From an uncultured Spirochaetota bacterium (GTDB taxonomy: Bacteria > Spirochaetota > Spirochaetia > Treponematales > Treponemataceae): a stretch of DNA of 39,708 nt. The notes below the pieces were generated by a model. It made no database searches. It saw nothing but the letters and a program-made list of their open reading frames with translations, and was not told the DNA's origin. Positions 12,497-21,093 of the stretch are shown in pieces; the first letter of the stretch is position 1; each line of letters opens with the position of its first letter. The stretch covers positions 1 to 39,708 of the forward strand of contig CALXMF010000019.1 of the NCBI GenBank assembly GCA_944389415.1, in the 5' to 3' direction. A program made the position numbers and the translations under genes.

Positions 12497-14815
12497 CTAT
12501 AAAGTATGGGTTCTCAGCCTAAGTGCGTTGCCTACTACACAAATTGAGCTGAGCGACATCGCGAATCCCGCAATCATCGGCGTAAGCAATATCCCAAACG
12601 CAGGATACAGCACACCGCACGCGACAGGAATGCTGATTGTATTATAACAGAAAGCCCAGAACAAATTCTCTTTTACTGTGCGCAGAGTCAGCCTGCTCAG
12701 ACGAACTGCGCGCACCGCATCACGTAAATCTGATTTCATCAATACAATATCGCCTGACTCTACCGCGATATCACTGCCGCCGCCCATCGCGACTCCCACA
12801 TCAGCCTGCGCGAGAGCGGGAGCATCGTTTATCCCGTCGCCAACCATCATAACGGTATATCCTTCTTTTTGCAGTTCAGCAATAACAGCAGCTTTATCCT
12901 GCGGCAAAACTTCTGCTATTACGCGGTCTGCCCCTATCTGAACGCCAATGTAATCTGCTGCCGCGCGGTTGTCTCCAGTCAGTAAGATAACAGTATGACC
13001 AAGACTCTTAAAGAGTGATACCGCTTCGGCACTTGTAGACCGGACAACATCGGAGACGGCAATCATACCGAGCAGCTGCTGTGTATCAGCAACATACATA
13101 ATTGATTGCCCCTGTCCCGCATATTTTTCTGCTGTCTGTACAAGAGGCGAGACATCTATACTATGAGCCTGCATGAGCCGCCGGTTGCCAACAAGAATGG
13201 TACGCAGGTCAAGAGGTTCATTATTCTGTACCTGTACAGAGCAATCGGTTCCGCAAGATTTTTGCAGTTCAGCCCGGATACCCTGCCCCGGAATATTTGA
13301 AAATGAAACCACCGTATATTCTGTCATCCCGGCAGCTTTATCAGCAACAGCTTTCGCAAGCGGATGTTCAGACACTCTCTCCGCAGCTCCGGCAAGCGCG
13401 ATCAGAGTATCAGCTTTTATTCCATCCGCTGGACACACCGCTGTCACCTGTACCCGGCCTTCAGTAACAGTACCAGTTTTATCCAGTACAACGGCGGTCG
13501 TTTTACCGGTAAGCTCCAAGGCCTCACCGCTGCGAACCAGAATGCCATGTACAGCGCCCATCCCTGTACCAACCATGATTGCCGCTGGTGTCGCAAGTCC
13601 CAGCGCACAGGGGCAGGCGATTACCAATACAGAAGTAATGATGCGCAGTACAAAAGAAACATCCGCGCCGCATACAGCCCACACAATACCTGCCGCAACA
13701 GCGATTCCCATCACAACGGGCACAAACACTCCGGCGACACGATCCGCCAGTTTGGAAACAGGCGCTTTTTTTCCCTGCGCGTCTTCTACCAGGGCAATTA
13801 TTTTTGCGAGAGTTGTATCCTGTCCGACACGTGTTATCCTGATGCGCAGCGCGCCGCTGCCGTTAATACTCCCGCCGGTTACCGTCATTCCGGGACCTTT
13901 TTCGACAGGAAGGCTTTCTCCGGTCAGCATAGATTCATCAACACCGCCGTTTCCATCTTCTATAACACCATCTGAAGGGATTCGCATTCCCGGTTTTACC
14001 AGTACCAGATCGCCGGGAGTAAGTTCGGCAGACGGAATTTCACGAAGTGCGCCGTTTTCCCACAGCAATGCCGTTTCAGGAGCAAGCTGCATCAGTTTTG
14101 TAATTGCGCTTTTTGTCCGTCGTTTGCTCCGGCTCTCTAAATATTTGCCGGTCATCACAAAAGTAATTACTACAGCCGCTGACTCATAATACAAACCATG
14201 CGCGAAAGAAGGATGATCTGGCAAAAGGAATGATAACACCAGACTATATATAAAAGAACATGAACTGCCCACTGCGACAAGAGAATCCATATTTGGGTTT
14301 CCATGGAACAGCGCCTTAAACCCGTTTATGAAAAACTTTTTTCCAAAGAATAATACAGGAACAGTACATAACAGCTGTATAAGCGCAAAATTTGTTGGAT
14401 ATGTATGCATATTCAACAAACCTGGAAGCGGCAGCGGAACAGGCAGCATCGATCCCATTGATACATACAACAACATGGCTGAAAAAACCCATGCCCCAAC
14501 AAGATTTAATAAAGCAGCTTTATCGGCCTGGGCATCACGTTGTTGTTCTGCTTTAAGGCTTGCAGTCTGCTCGCTGACATGTGTATTCTGTACAGCAGGT
14601 TTGGTATGCAGCGCACAACCAAAACCAGCTTTCTGTACTTTTGTTATAATCAGTTCGGGTGATACTTTAGACTCATCATATTCGATAGTCATTCTGTTTG
14701 TAGCCAAATTTACATCACTGCGTGTTACTCCGTCAATTTTACGCGTAACACGCTCAACAGCACTGCTGCAGGCCGCACAGGACATCCCGCTTATATCATA
14801 TACTTCCTGTTTCAT
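12497..14815 (-). CDS. copA: Cu(I)-exporting P1B-type ATPase
   Basis: 772 residues. One N-terminal HMA domain with GMSCAAC (C13, C16), then the P-type core: TGES (298-301) in the actuator domain, the transmembrane metal site CPC (401-403), the phosphorylated aspartate D445 in DKTGT, and MVGDGINDAP in the hinge. CPC plus the HMA domain define Cu(I) transporters, which pump copper out of the cytoplasm. Around eight membrane segments. The last helix carries NTISIPVACGVLYP and MSLSSICVVGNALRLR, with the conserved N/Y and M/S/S positions of Cu+-ATPases. First gene of the copper operon; its ribosome site (AAGGGG) lies inside CsoR operator 1. Confidence 0.95.
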   Translation of the reverse strand: MKQEVYDISGMSCAACSSAVERVTRKIDGVTRSDVNLATNRMTIEYDESKVSPELIITKVQKAGFGCALHTKPAVQNTHVSEQTASLKAEQQRDAQADKAALLNLVGAWVFSAMLLYVSMGSMLPVPLPLPGLLNMHTYPTNFALIQLLCTVPVLFFGKKFFINGFKALFHGNPNMDSLVAVGSSCSFIYSLVLSFLLPDHPSFAHGLYYESAAVVITFVMTGKYLESRSKRRTKSAITKLMQLAPETALLWENGALREIPSAELTPGDLVLVKPGMRIPSDGVIEDGNGGVDESMLTGESLPVEKGPGMTVTGGSINGSGALRIRITRVGQDTTLAKIIALVEDAQGKKAPVSKLADRVAGVFVPVVMGIAVAAGIVWAVCGADVSFVLRIITSVLVIACPCALGLATPAAIMVGTGMGAVHGILVRSGEALELTGKTTAVVLDKTGTVTEGRVQVTAVCPADGIKADTLIALAGAAERVSEHPLAKAVADKAAGMTEYTVVSFSNIPGQGIRAELQKSCGTDCSVQVQNNEPLDLRTILVGNRRLMQAHSIDVSPLVQTAEKYAGQGQSIMYVADTQQLLGMIAVSDVVRSTSAEAVSLFKSLGHTVILLTGDNRAAADYIGVQIGADRVIAEVLPQDKAAVIAELQKEGYTVMMVGDGINDAPALAQADVGVAMGGGSDIAVESGDIVLMKSDLRDAVRAVRLSRLTLRTVKENLFWAFCYNTISIPVACGVLYPAFGILLTPMIAGFAMSLSSICVVGNALRLRTHTL

Positions 14816-14818
14816 TTT

Positions 14819-14864
14819 ATACCCCTTACAGGTATTTTATATACCCTCGCAAGGTATTTTTCAA
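14819..14864 (-). promoter_or_regulatory. copA promoter with two CsoR-type operators
   Basis: On the minus strand -35 TTGAAA (14864-14859), a 17-bp spacer and -10 TATAAA (14841-14836). Two 17-bp ATACC-N7-GGTAT sites occur: ATACCCTCGCAAGGTAT at 14841-14857 fills the spacer, and ATACCCCTTACAGGTAT at 14819-14835 covers the ribosome site. Both match the TACCC/GGGTA style of known CsoR operators. Confidence 0.78.
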
Positions 14865-15113
14865 GGGGAAAAGAGAAAAATTATGTTCTTTTTTTTATTT
14901 TTCGCTGTAACCGTTAAGCCTTTTAGCGGTTTCTTTAGTGTTGTTGATGCGGCAAAACGCTGCCGCCAAACAACATTGCGCAAGCAACAACACACCGCAG
15001 TTTCTTTGGAAAGAATATGCACACTGTTCTTTCTAGTTTTCTGCATCCTCCTCTCCTTTTTAGACAGTCTGCAAAGTTTTTGCAGACTGTTTTTTTTCTT
15101 ATTGCGGATAATA
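14865..15113. other. Leader-like element upstream of copA (copy 1)
   Basis: On the minus strand a 12-bp hairpin (15064-15090) is followed by AAAGGAGAGGAGG and ATGCAGAAAA at 15046. A short frame of 61 codons (to 14861) follows; a shifted frame reads CVVACAMLFGGSVLPHQQH. The same hairpin + Shine-Dalgarno + ATGCAGAAAA layout recurs before the calcium ATPase (18081-17994). Read on the + strand, the hairpin followed by T8 is instead an ideal terminator ending a small RNA that contains the anti-Shine-Dalgarno-like CCTCCTCTCC. Further hairpins occur at 14940-14974. Confidence 0.45.
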
Positions 15114-15148
15114 AAAAGCCGTCCGTATTTGCATACACCGGACGGCTT
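15111..15148 (-). terminator. Terminator of the calcium ATPase gene
   Basis: AAGCCGTCCG (15116-15125) and CGGACGGCTT (15139-15148) form a 10-bp stem; on the minus strand it is followed by TTTTTAT. It lies 20 nt after the stop codon at 15170. Confidence 0.82.
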
Positions 15149-15169
15149 GTAAAAAAACAGTGCAAAAGG

Positions 15170-17812
15170 TTATTTTTTTCGAGAAAGCAATTTGCGCAGC
15201 ACATCAATCGGATACATAGTCAGCGCCGCCAGCAGCACAATAATCCACCCTTTTGCGCCAAACCGCACACAGCTGAATACGGAGCCAATAACACCTCCGA
15301 CAGAAACAAGCGCTGCTTGCACCAGAATAATTACCAGCCACATCTTTATGAACATGGGATTCTCCTTAATATGTTCAAACACATTCGGTCCGTCACTGCG
15401 CACATTAAACGCGTTGACCATAAATGCAAATACAAACATACAGAAAAATCCGGTGTACAATTCCTGCGTATTATTAAAGAAACTGGCAATAAACGGCAGT
15501 TTAAACCATAAAATACTGAGTGCGGTAAGCCATAGACCCATTATACCAATTTGCAGCGCCATCTGTTTACTGACAATGCTCTCGTCACGCCGGCGAGGTT
15601 TGTCGCGCAGATATTTTTTTAATGCAGGCTCGGTTGCAAACATGATTGAAGCAAGACTATCCATGCAGAGATTAATCCACAGCAGATGCGTTACTTTAAG
15701 CGGAGCCTCGATGCCGATAAAGGGGCTGATTGCTGATACCAGTACGGCAGCCACATTGATAACAAGCTGCATTTTACAGAATTTCAGGATATTAATGTAT
15801 AATGTGCGCCCATACCAGATAGCATTTTTAATCGAGTTAAAATTATCATCAAGTATAACCAGCTTTCCTGCCTCTTTTGCAACTTCAGTGCCGCTTCCCA
15901 TTGCGAATCCCACATCGGCACGTTTAAGAGCAGGACTATCATTGACACCGTCGCCGGTCATACCAACAACCAGATTTAACTCCTGACACAGACGTACCAT
16001 GCGGCTTTTATCAGTAGGCAAAGCGCGGGAAATTACCCGGATATGAGGGATTTTCTGTTTTACTTCATCATCACTCAATGCATTGAGCTCTGCTGATGTA
16101 ATCGCAATATCGTCAGGATTCTTGAACAATCCCGCTTCTTTTGCAATAGCAACTGCCGTTTCCCGACGGTCTCCAGTAATCATAATAACCTGGATGCCCG
16201 CATTCATAACATCAATAATCGCCTCGCGCGCTTCTGGCCGTACATCATCACGTATAGCAACAAAACCAACGAGCACAATATCATCATTTACTTCATCCGC
16301 CACCAGCTGGCCGGAAGAGTATCCGAAAGCAAGTACACGCATAGCCCGGTTTGCGAGACTGTCAATTTTTTCGTTAATTACAGCAGAATCAAGCGGCTTT
16401 TCCTGTCCATCAGCATCAAGATATTTTTTCGCCTTTACTGCAAGCCGTTCCGGTGCGCCTTTATAAAAAGTACGCCCTTTTGAGGCGATATACGCCTGAC
16501 TGAATTTATTAGCGCTGTTAAATTCCTGTACCGCTGATACTGTATATGCCTCATTTGCTGAGAGAGCAGAAAAAACATTCTCACCCAGATATTTCAGCAG
16601 CGCCTGATCTGTCATATTGCCGCCAACGACCATATGACGGCTGTCAAACATGGCGCCGGTATTTTTTCCAATACACAGATAGAGATTTTCCTGAAGTATT
16701 TTTGACGCTGAGTCAGCCCGTATATCCACTGTTTTTCCATCACCGGTAAAGAATTCTACAACTTCCAGCTGGCCTTTTGTGATTGTACCAGTCTTATCAC
16801 TAAACAGAATATTAAGAGACCCTGCTGTTTCAATACCGATAGATTTGCGAACAAGCACATTCAGTTTATACAGTTTACCCGTATTCTGCATTAATACCAG
16901 CGCGATAACAAGAGGCAGACCTTCTGGGACCGCACAAACGATAATAGTAATCGCGACAGTAACTGCACTGATAATACCGCGAAATACTTCTACACCGCCC
17001 TGCGCAAAATATGCAGAAAAAGATCCTGCCAGCCATACATAGTGAATAAAATAAGCAACCGCAATCACAACAGCGCCAGCGTATCCGAATACTGAAATTT
17101 GTCCGGCAAGTTTTCTCAGCTTAACCTGGAGCGGGGAATCCGGCTCTTTTGATTCCATATCCTTCGCCATTTTTCCCATCATGGTCGCTTCGCCAACACG
17201 CTGAACAATCATATATCCTTCACCATCAAGTACGGTGGCGCCACGGAACAAACTGTGTTCATCTACAAAAGTTTCTCCGGTAATTGCGTCTGGAATCACA
17301 AACCCATCATCGGCTGCTGTTTTCCGGCATTCTTCAGCCTCACCGTTCAAGACGCTGTTGTCTACAGACAGTCTTCCGTCCGCCAGGATTCCATCCGCAA
17401 GAATTTTATCCCCCGACTGAAGTATTACAATATCCCCAACTACAATATCATCTGCCTCGATAACAGCAACAACGCCATTACGCAGAACTTTTGCCGTGTC
17501 CTTTTTCTGTGATTCTTTCAGTTTTTTATATGCCTGGTCATTCGCTACTCCTGTCTTAGCGGATACAAAATTCACCAGCAGAACCGCAATAATCGTACCA
17601 ACAGGTTCATACCATTCTCCATGCCCCATGAAAAACATTACCAGCATGATTATCGCAATCACACAGAGTATACGAATCATAGGGTCTTTAAATCCGGCTA
17701 AAAACTGTTTCCAGAATGTTTCAGGTTCAGCTTCCCTGATCTTGTTGGAACCGTGTTGTTTCCGGCTCTCATCAACTTGGGCATCTGTAAGCCCGATAAA
17801 TTTCTTAGTCAT
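15170..17812 (-). CDS. P2-type calcium-transporting ATPase
   Basis: 880 residues, the length of SERCA/PMCA-like bacterial pumps. The N-terminal cation-ATPase domain is followed by membrane helix 4 with VCAVPEGLP (292-300; Ca site I/II residues), the phosphorylation motif DKTGT (D339), KGAPERL in the nucleotide domain, MITGDRRETAVAIAKEAGL and MTGDGVNDSPALKRADVG in the hinge, and a C-terminal domain of four or more helices. It uses ATP to export Ca2+. Odd: the actuator-loop TGES reads NGEA (156-159); the key glutamate E158 is kept, but Thr and Ser are replaced. Monocistronic, with a terminator after it and a leader-like element before it. A metal other than calcium cannot be fully excluded. Confidence 0.9.
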   Translation of the reverse strand: MTKKFIGLTDAQVDESRKQHGSNKIREAEPETFWKQFLAGFKDPMIRILCVIAIIMLVMFFMGHGEWYEPVGTIIAVLLVNFVSAKTGVANDQAYKKLKESQKKDTAKVLRNGVVAVIEADDIVVGDIVILQSGDKILADGILADGRLSVDNSVLNGEAEECRKTAADDGFVIPDAITGETFVDEHSLFRGATVLDGEGYMIVQRVGEATMMGKMAKDMESKEPDSPLQVKLRKLAGQISVFGYAGAVVIAVAYFIHYVWLAGSFSAYFAQGGVEVFRGIISAVTVAITIIVCAVPEGLPLVIALVLMQNTGKLYKLNVLVRKSIGIETAGSLNILFSDKTGTITKGQLEVVEFFTGDGKTVDIRADSASKILQENLYLCIGKNTGAMFDSRHMVVGGNMTDQALLKYLGENVFSALSANEAYTVSAVQEFNSANKFSQAYIASKGRTFYKGAPERLAVKAKKYLDADGQEKPLDSAVINEKIDSLANRAMRVLAFGYSSGQLVADEVNDDIVLVGFVAIRDDVRPEAREAIIDVMNAGIQVIMITGDRRETAVAIAKEAGLFKNPDDIAITSAELNALSDDEVKQKIPHIRVISRALPTDKSRMVRLCQELNLVVGMTGDGVNDSPALKRADVGFAMGSGTEVAKEAGKLVILDDNFNSIKNAIWYGRTLYINILKFCKMQLVINVAAVLVSAISPFIGIEAPLKVTHLLWINLCMDSLASIMFATEPALKKYLRDKPRRRDESIVSKQMALQIGIMGLWLTALSILWFKLPFIASFFNNTQELYTGFFCMFVFAFMVNAFNVRSDGPNVFEHIKENPMFIKMWLVIILVQAALVSVGGVIGSVFSCVRFGAKGWIIVLLAALTMYPIDVLRKLLSRKK

Positions 17813-17858
17813 AGACCTATTTGTAGTATCTTTTACTGCTTATGTCCAGTACTGTATA

Positions 17859-17868
17859 GTCGGCCGAC
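17859..17868. promoter_or_regulatory. Palindrome upstream of the calcium ATPase
   Basis: GTCGGCCGAC is a perfect, unusually GC-rich 10-bp palindrome in an AT-rich leader about 45 nt before the start codon. It may be an operator; no regulator can be assigned. Confidence 0.3.
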
Positions 17869-17993
17869 AGTATATATAAGAGAGAATATTTATAGAAGAA
17901 ATCAGATCCCCTGTACCTGTTACTAAAAAATTTAACTAAAATTTAACAGAAAAAAATATATTTTATGTAACTTTCTGCGTGTAAAGTCCTTTA

Positions 17994-18107
17994 TTATACA
18001 GATTGCAAGAGCAACAACACACACCGCAGTTTTAGAAAGCAAAAAACTCTTTCTATTTTCTGCATCCTCCTCTCCTTTCAGGCCGCCGGTAAGTTTTACC
18101 AGCGGCC
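17994..18107. other. Leader-like element upstream of the calcium ATPase (copy 2)
   Basis: On the minus strand a GC-rich hairpin GGCCGC...GCGGCC (18107-18081) is followed by AAAGGAGAGGAGG and ATGCAGAAAA at 18065, then a 23-codon hydrophobic frame ending at 17994 (MQKIERVFCFLKLRCVLLLL). A second frame reads SKTAVCVVALAICIIKD. It shares the SD/ATG block (18049-18078 with 15029-15060) and the CAACAACACAC..CGCAG block (18010-18030 with 14985-15000) with the copy before copA. As at copA, the + strand reading would be a small RNA ending in a terminator. Confidence 0.45.
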
Positions 18108-18187
18108 TTCTTTAATAATAATCACGACTCCATATCTATATGCAGCAGAACAGTTCTATAACCTTGAGTTTTTAGGCTGATATAAGT

Positions 18188-19507
18188 ATGATTATATGTA
18201 TGGATACACTGATACAACCGCGTATTTTAAAAGGTTTTAGAGACTTTCTGCCAGAGGCGGAAATAACCAGAACAGCACTTATTGAAAAACTGACTGAAAC
18301 ATTTCGTTCTTTTGGATTTGTACCGATTGACACCCCTGTTCTTGAATACTCAGAAATACTGCTGAGAAAAAGTAACGGAGAAACAGAAAAACAGGTGTTC
18401 CGTTTTGAAGATAATGGCGGACGTGATGTAGCGCTTCGCTTTGATTTAACAGTGCCGTTTGCCCGTTTTACAGCAGAACATAAAGACGAACTGTATTTTC
18501 CTTTTAAACGTTATCACATCGCAAAAGTCTGGCGTGGCGAAAAACCACAGGCAGGCCGCTATCGGGAATTTATACAATGTGATTTTGACAGTGTCGGTTC
18601 TGATAGCGCAGCAAGTGATTTTGATATCCTCTTTCTCATGAAAGCGGCCTTATCAAATATTGGGGTTGATGATATTACTATCCGGCTAAGTCATCGGGGG
18701 ATATTTAACCGTTTCCTGACTCGTATTGGTATGACCGAAAAAGGTGAAGACATTCTGCGTACTGTTGATAAAATCGCAAAAATAGGCAAGGATGAAGTAC
18801 AGGCACAGCTGACAGAAATTACCGGAAGTACAGAAAAAGCAAGTGATATTCTCTGTTATACCGCAGGAGCTGACAGTTTTACTGAGACACTAGCCCTGAT
18901 GGAACATATGGCTGGAGGACCAGCGGCAGACTCTGAACGCCTGCGTGAAATTCAGTCGATGATGGAAGCAGCAGGTATCGCTGAAACATTTGTACTTGAT
19001 CCTTCGATAACACGGGGACTCGATTATTACACAGGCATTGTTTATGAAACATTTTTGAACGAGCTGCCGTCTATTGGCTCTGTTTGTTCCGGAGGCCGAT
19101 ACGATAATCTCGCCGGATTGTACATGAAAGATAAAATATCTGGTGTCGGGTCATCCATTGGACTTGACAGACTGATTGCCGGCCTTGAGCAGCTGGGTAA
19201 AACAAATACTCGAAAGAGCTATTTAGACGCGGAAATTTTCTGTACTGACGCAGCTCTTTCTGCTGCGTATCAGAAAGCAGCTGCTCAGCTGCGCACGCAT
19301 GGTATTGCCTGCGAGGTCTTTCCTGATGCAAAAAAAATTGGCCAGCAATACGCATATGCAGAAAAAAAAGGTGTCCCGTTTGCGATACTTATGAATCAGT
19401 CGGATGCAAAAAATGGCACAATGTCTGTCAAATCAATGGCGACACGTCAGCAATTTGACAATTTGACCGCAGAACAGGCTGCCGCCATAATTAGAGACTC
19501 TAAATAA
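18188..19507 (+). CDS. hisS: Histidyl-tRNA synthetase
   Basis: 439 residues, class II synthetase. LKGFRDFLPEAE (motif near the start), motif 2 VWRGEKPQAGRYREFIQCDFD (one residue pattern split around R/E), the HisA motif RGLDYYTGIVYE and motif 3 GVGSSIGLDRL are all present, followed by the anticodon-binding domain (EIFCTDAALSAAYQKAAAQL onward). It charges tRNA-His in the cytoplasm. An ATG at 18188 is used; ATG 18200 (MDTLIQPRILKG) is an equally possible start since neither has a strong ribosome site. A terminator follows the stop. Confidence 0.94.
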   Translation: MIICMDTLIQPRILKGFRDFLPEAEITRTALIEKLTETFRSFGFVPIDTPVLEYSEILLRKSNGETEKQVFRFEDNGGRDVALRFDLTVPFARFTAEHKDELYFPFKRYHIAKVWRGEKPQAGRYREFIQCDFDSVGSDSAASDFDILFLMKAALSNIGVDDITIRLSHRGIFNRFLTRIGMTEKGEDILRTVDKIAKIGKDEVQAQLTEITGSTEKASDILCYTAGADSFTETLALMEHMAGGPAADSERLREIQSMMEAAGIAETFVLDPSITRGLDYYTGIVYETFLNELPSIGSVCSGGRYDNLAGLYMKDKISGVGSSIGLDRLIAGLEQLGKTNTRKSYLDAEIFCTDAALSAAYQKAAAQLRTHGIACEVFPDAKKIGQQYAYAEKKGVPFAILMNQSDAKNGTMSVKSMATRQQFDNLTAEQAAAIIRDSK

Positions 19508-19527
19508 AATGCTCTGTACCGCGGGTT

Positions 19528-19556
19528 GCTTTTCTTTACACAACCCGCTTTTTTTG
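19528..19556 (+). terminator. hisS terminator
   Basis: GCGGGTTG and CAACCCGC pair across a T-rich loop and are followed by TTTTTTTG, 20-50 nt after the hisS stop. It separates hisS from the preQ1-controlled gene. Confidence 0.88.
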
Positions 19557-19570
19557 TTATTGTAACGTTC

Positions 19571-19605
19571 AGCGGTCGCGATTCCCCGCTTTATCAAAAC
19601 AAGGA
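19571..19605 (+). promoter_or_regulatory. preQ1-I riboswitch
   Basis: Stem AGCGG (19571-19575) / CCGCT (19586-19590), a 10-nt loop starting TCGC, then TTATCAAAACAAGG (19591-19604). Loop and tail match, nearly base for base, the known Thermoanaerobacter type II preQ1-I aptamer (stem, UCGC loop, then UUAACAAAACAAGG). The tail contains the Shine-Dalgarno AAGGAG of the next gene, a queuosine-precursor transporter, so ligand binding should hide the ribosome site and shut off translation when preQ1 is plentiful. Confidence 0.85.
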
Positions 19606-19611
19606 GACATT

Positions 19612-20295
19612 ATGAATAACACTCAGGGAAGCCCCTTTCGCCTGCTTCCAATCATTTCAAGTATATTTGTAGGAGTATTAATTCTTTCAAATATTCTTGC
19701 AACCAAGATGGTACAGCTTGGTCCGTTTGTATTCGATGGCGGAACACTGCTTTTTCCGATTTCATACATTTTCGGAGATGTTCTTACTGAAGTATATGGA
19801 TACAAACAGTCACGGAAAGTCATTTGGACTGGGTTTGCCATGCTGATTCTGGCAACACTTAATATATGGATAATAGGAGCATTGCCAGCAGAAGAAAGTT
19901 GGACTCTGCAAAGTGATTTTAACAATATATTACTGCAAATGCCCCGTATCGCAATCGCAAGTATTTTAGGATATTTTTCCGGAGAATATTCAAACTCTGT
20001 TGTTCTTTCAAAATTAAAAGTACACACAAAAGGAAAACATTTGTGGATGCGCACTATCGGTTCTACTCTTGTAGGAGAACTATTGGATAGTGTCATTTTT
20101 GTCGCGGTGGCCTTTGCAGGCATCTATGATACATCTGTGCTTATTGTGATGGCTTTTTCAAATTATTTATTCAAAACATGTATTGAGGCTGTCTTTACAC
20201 CTATTACGTATGCCGTTATCGCGTTCACAAAGAAGCAAGAACAAATTGATGTCTTTGATATTGGCGAAACATATAATCCTCTGCCAGGACGATAA
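19612..20295 (+). CDS. yhhQ: Queuosine precursor transporter, YhhQ/DUF165 family
   Basis: 227 residues with six or so membrane helices. SNILATKMVQLGPFVFDGGT, FPISYIFGDVLTEVYGYKQS and the late GSTLVGELLDSVIFV are the conserved segments of the vitamin-uptake-like YhhQ (DUF165) family, which imports queuine or preQ0/preQ1 for tRNA modification. The preQ1-I riboswitch directly in front independently confirms the role. AAGGAG lies 6 nt before the ATG and is part of the aptamer tail. No terminator is seen before the convergent lipoprotein gene at 20301. Confidence 0.93.
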   Translation: MNNTQGSPFRLLPIISSIFVGVLILSNILATKMVQLGPFVFDGGTLLFPISYIFGDVLTEVYGYKQSRKVIWTGFAMLILATLNIWIIGALPAEESWTLQSDFNNILLQMPRIAIASILGYFSGEYSNSVVLSKLKVHTKGKHLWMRTIGSTLVGELLDSVIFVAVAFAGIYDTSVLIVMAFSNYLFKTCIEAVFTPITYAVIAFTKKQEQIDVFDIGETYNPLPGR

Positions 20296-20300
20296 TCCAC

Positions 20301-20669
20301 TCAGTGAAGTTCCGACGCAGCTGTCTGTGCACGGAGTTTATTAGAATATATTGCGACCGCCGACTCCGGAAGCCAGCCCTGCTCACAACCGTACCATAGG
20401 GTACGGTTTATTTCTTTATCGTCACCAGTAAGGACATATTCGCAGCCCGTGATGTACAATATATCCCCTCGCCGGGCATGAAAAGAACCTCCATCCATCT
20501 TACCTGGAGTACTCTGAAACACAATATAAGGAGAAAGAACAACCGCCCATTGCTCGTCTGGTGTTACTGAAATAGGATCCACAATTTGCAAAGGCGCTTT
20601 TAACTGCTTGGAACAGGATGTCATTCCTACAAGCAGTATACAGCTTAAAAACAAACTAAGAAATCGCAT
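20301..20669 (-). CDS. Small lipoprotein of unknown function
   Basis: 122 residues. A signal peptide with a relaxed spirochaete-style lipobox (MRFLSLFLSCILLVGMTSC, lipidated Cys19) is followed by a compact mature part. ISVTPDEQWAVVLSPYIVFQ and RRGDILYITGCEYV, then WYGCEQGWLPESAVAIYSN, resemble a bacterial SH3-like barrel (the closing 'GWLPESAV' is typical). It should sit in a membrane facing the periplasm. It is the last gene of the minus-strand group 20301-23392 and starts 8 nt after mutT. Specific role unknown. Confidence 0.7.
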   Translation of the reverse strand: MRFLSLFLSCILLVGMTSCSKQLKAPLQIVDPISVTPDEQWAVVLSPYIVFQSTPGKMDGGSFHARRGDILYITGCEYVLTGDDKEINRTLWYGCEQGWLPESAVAIYSNKLRAQTAASELH

Positions 20670-20677
20670 AAATCAGC

Positions 20678-21091
20678 TTATTTCTTGTTAGTCAAATATT
20701 CTTTGACAGCCGGATATAGCAGCATATCGGAATCAACAAAATGCATTAACGGAATTACATCACAGGCAACCCAGTTTATTTCAGTATGTTCGGTAAGCAC
20801 CCAGTTTTTTTCTTTTTCACCGGGCAAAAGAGATACTTCATAGGCAGTTAATAAAACATTCTCATTATTATGTACAAAGACCGTCTCTGCAATTTTTTTA
20901 CCAGGCAACACAGCAATACCAAATTCTTCCTGCATTTCACGTTTAATAGCGGATTCAGCACTCTCATTTTCTTCAACTTTTCCGCCGGGGAATTCCCATC
21001 TTCCGCCCATCTGGCCAATTCTTTTGCGATGGGCAATTAATATACGGCCGCTTTCATCTAAAATAATACAGGCAACAGATTCTTTTTTCAT
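20678..21091 (-). CDS. mutT: MutT-type Nudix hydrolase
   Basis: 137 residues with a textbook Nudix box GGKVEENESAESAIKREMQE followed by EFGI (from about residue 36): Gx5Ex7REUxEExGU complete. IAHRKRIGQMGGRWEFPGGK is characteristic of the MutT/8-oxo-dGTP pyrophosphohydrolase branch, which removes oxidised dGTP from the pool. It starts 2 nt after the stop of the upstream membrane-protein gene, so the genes are co-translated. Other (d)NTP substrates remain possible. Confidence 0.82.
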   Translation of the reverse strand: MKKESVACIILDESGRILIAHRKRIGQMGGRWEFPGGKVEENESAESAIKREMQEEFGIAVLPGKKIAETVFVHNNENVLLTAYEVSLLPGEKEKNWVLTEHTEINWVACDVIPLMHFVDSDMLLYPAVKEYLTNKK

Positions 21092-21093
21092 AA

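Noticed and set aside
13173-14189. 338-codon open frame on the + strand
   Set aside because: It is exactly antisense to copA, low-complexity (Ser/Pro/Thr/Ala/Ile-rich), without a ribosome site; a shadow of a strongly biased gene.
15192-15986. 264-codon open frame on the + strand
   Set aside because: Antisense to the calcium ATPase, with no motifs and no ribosome site.
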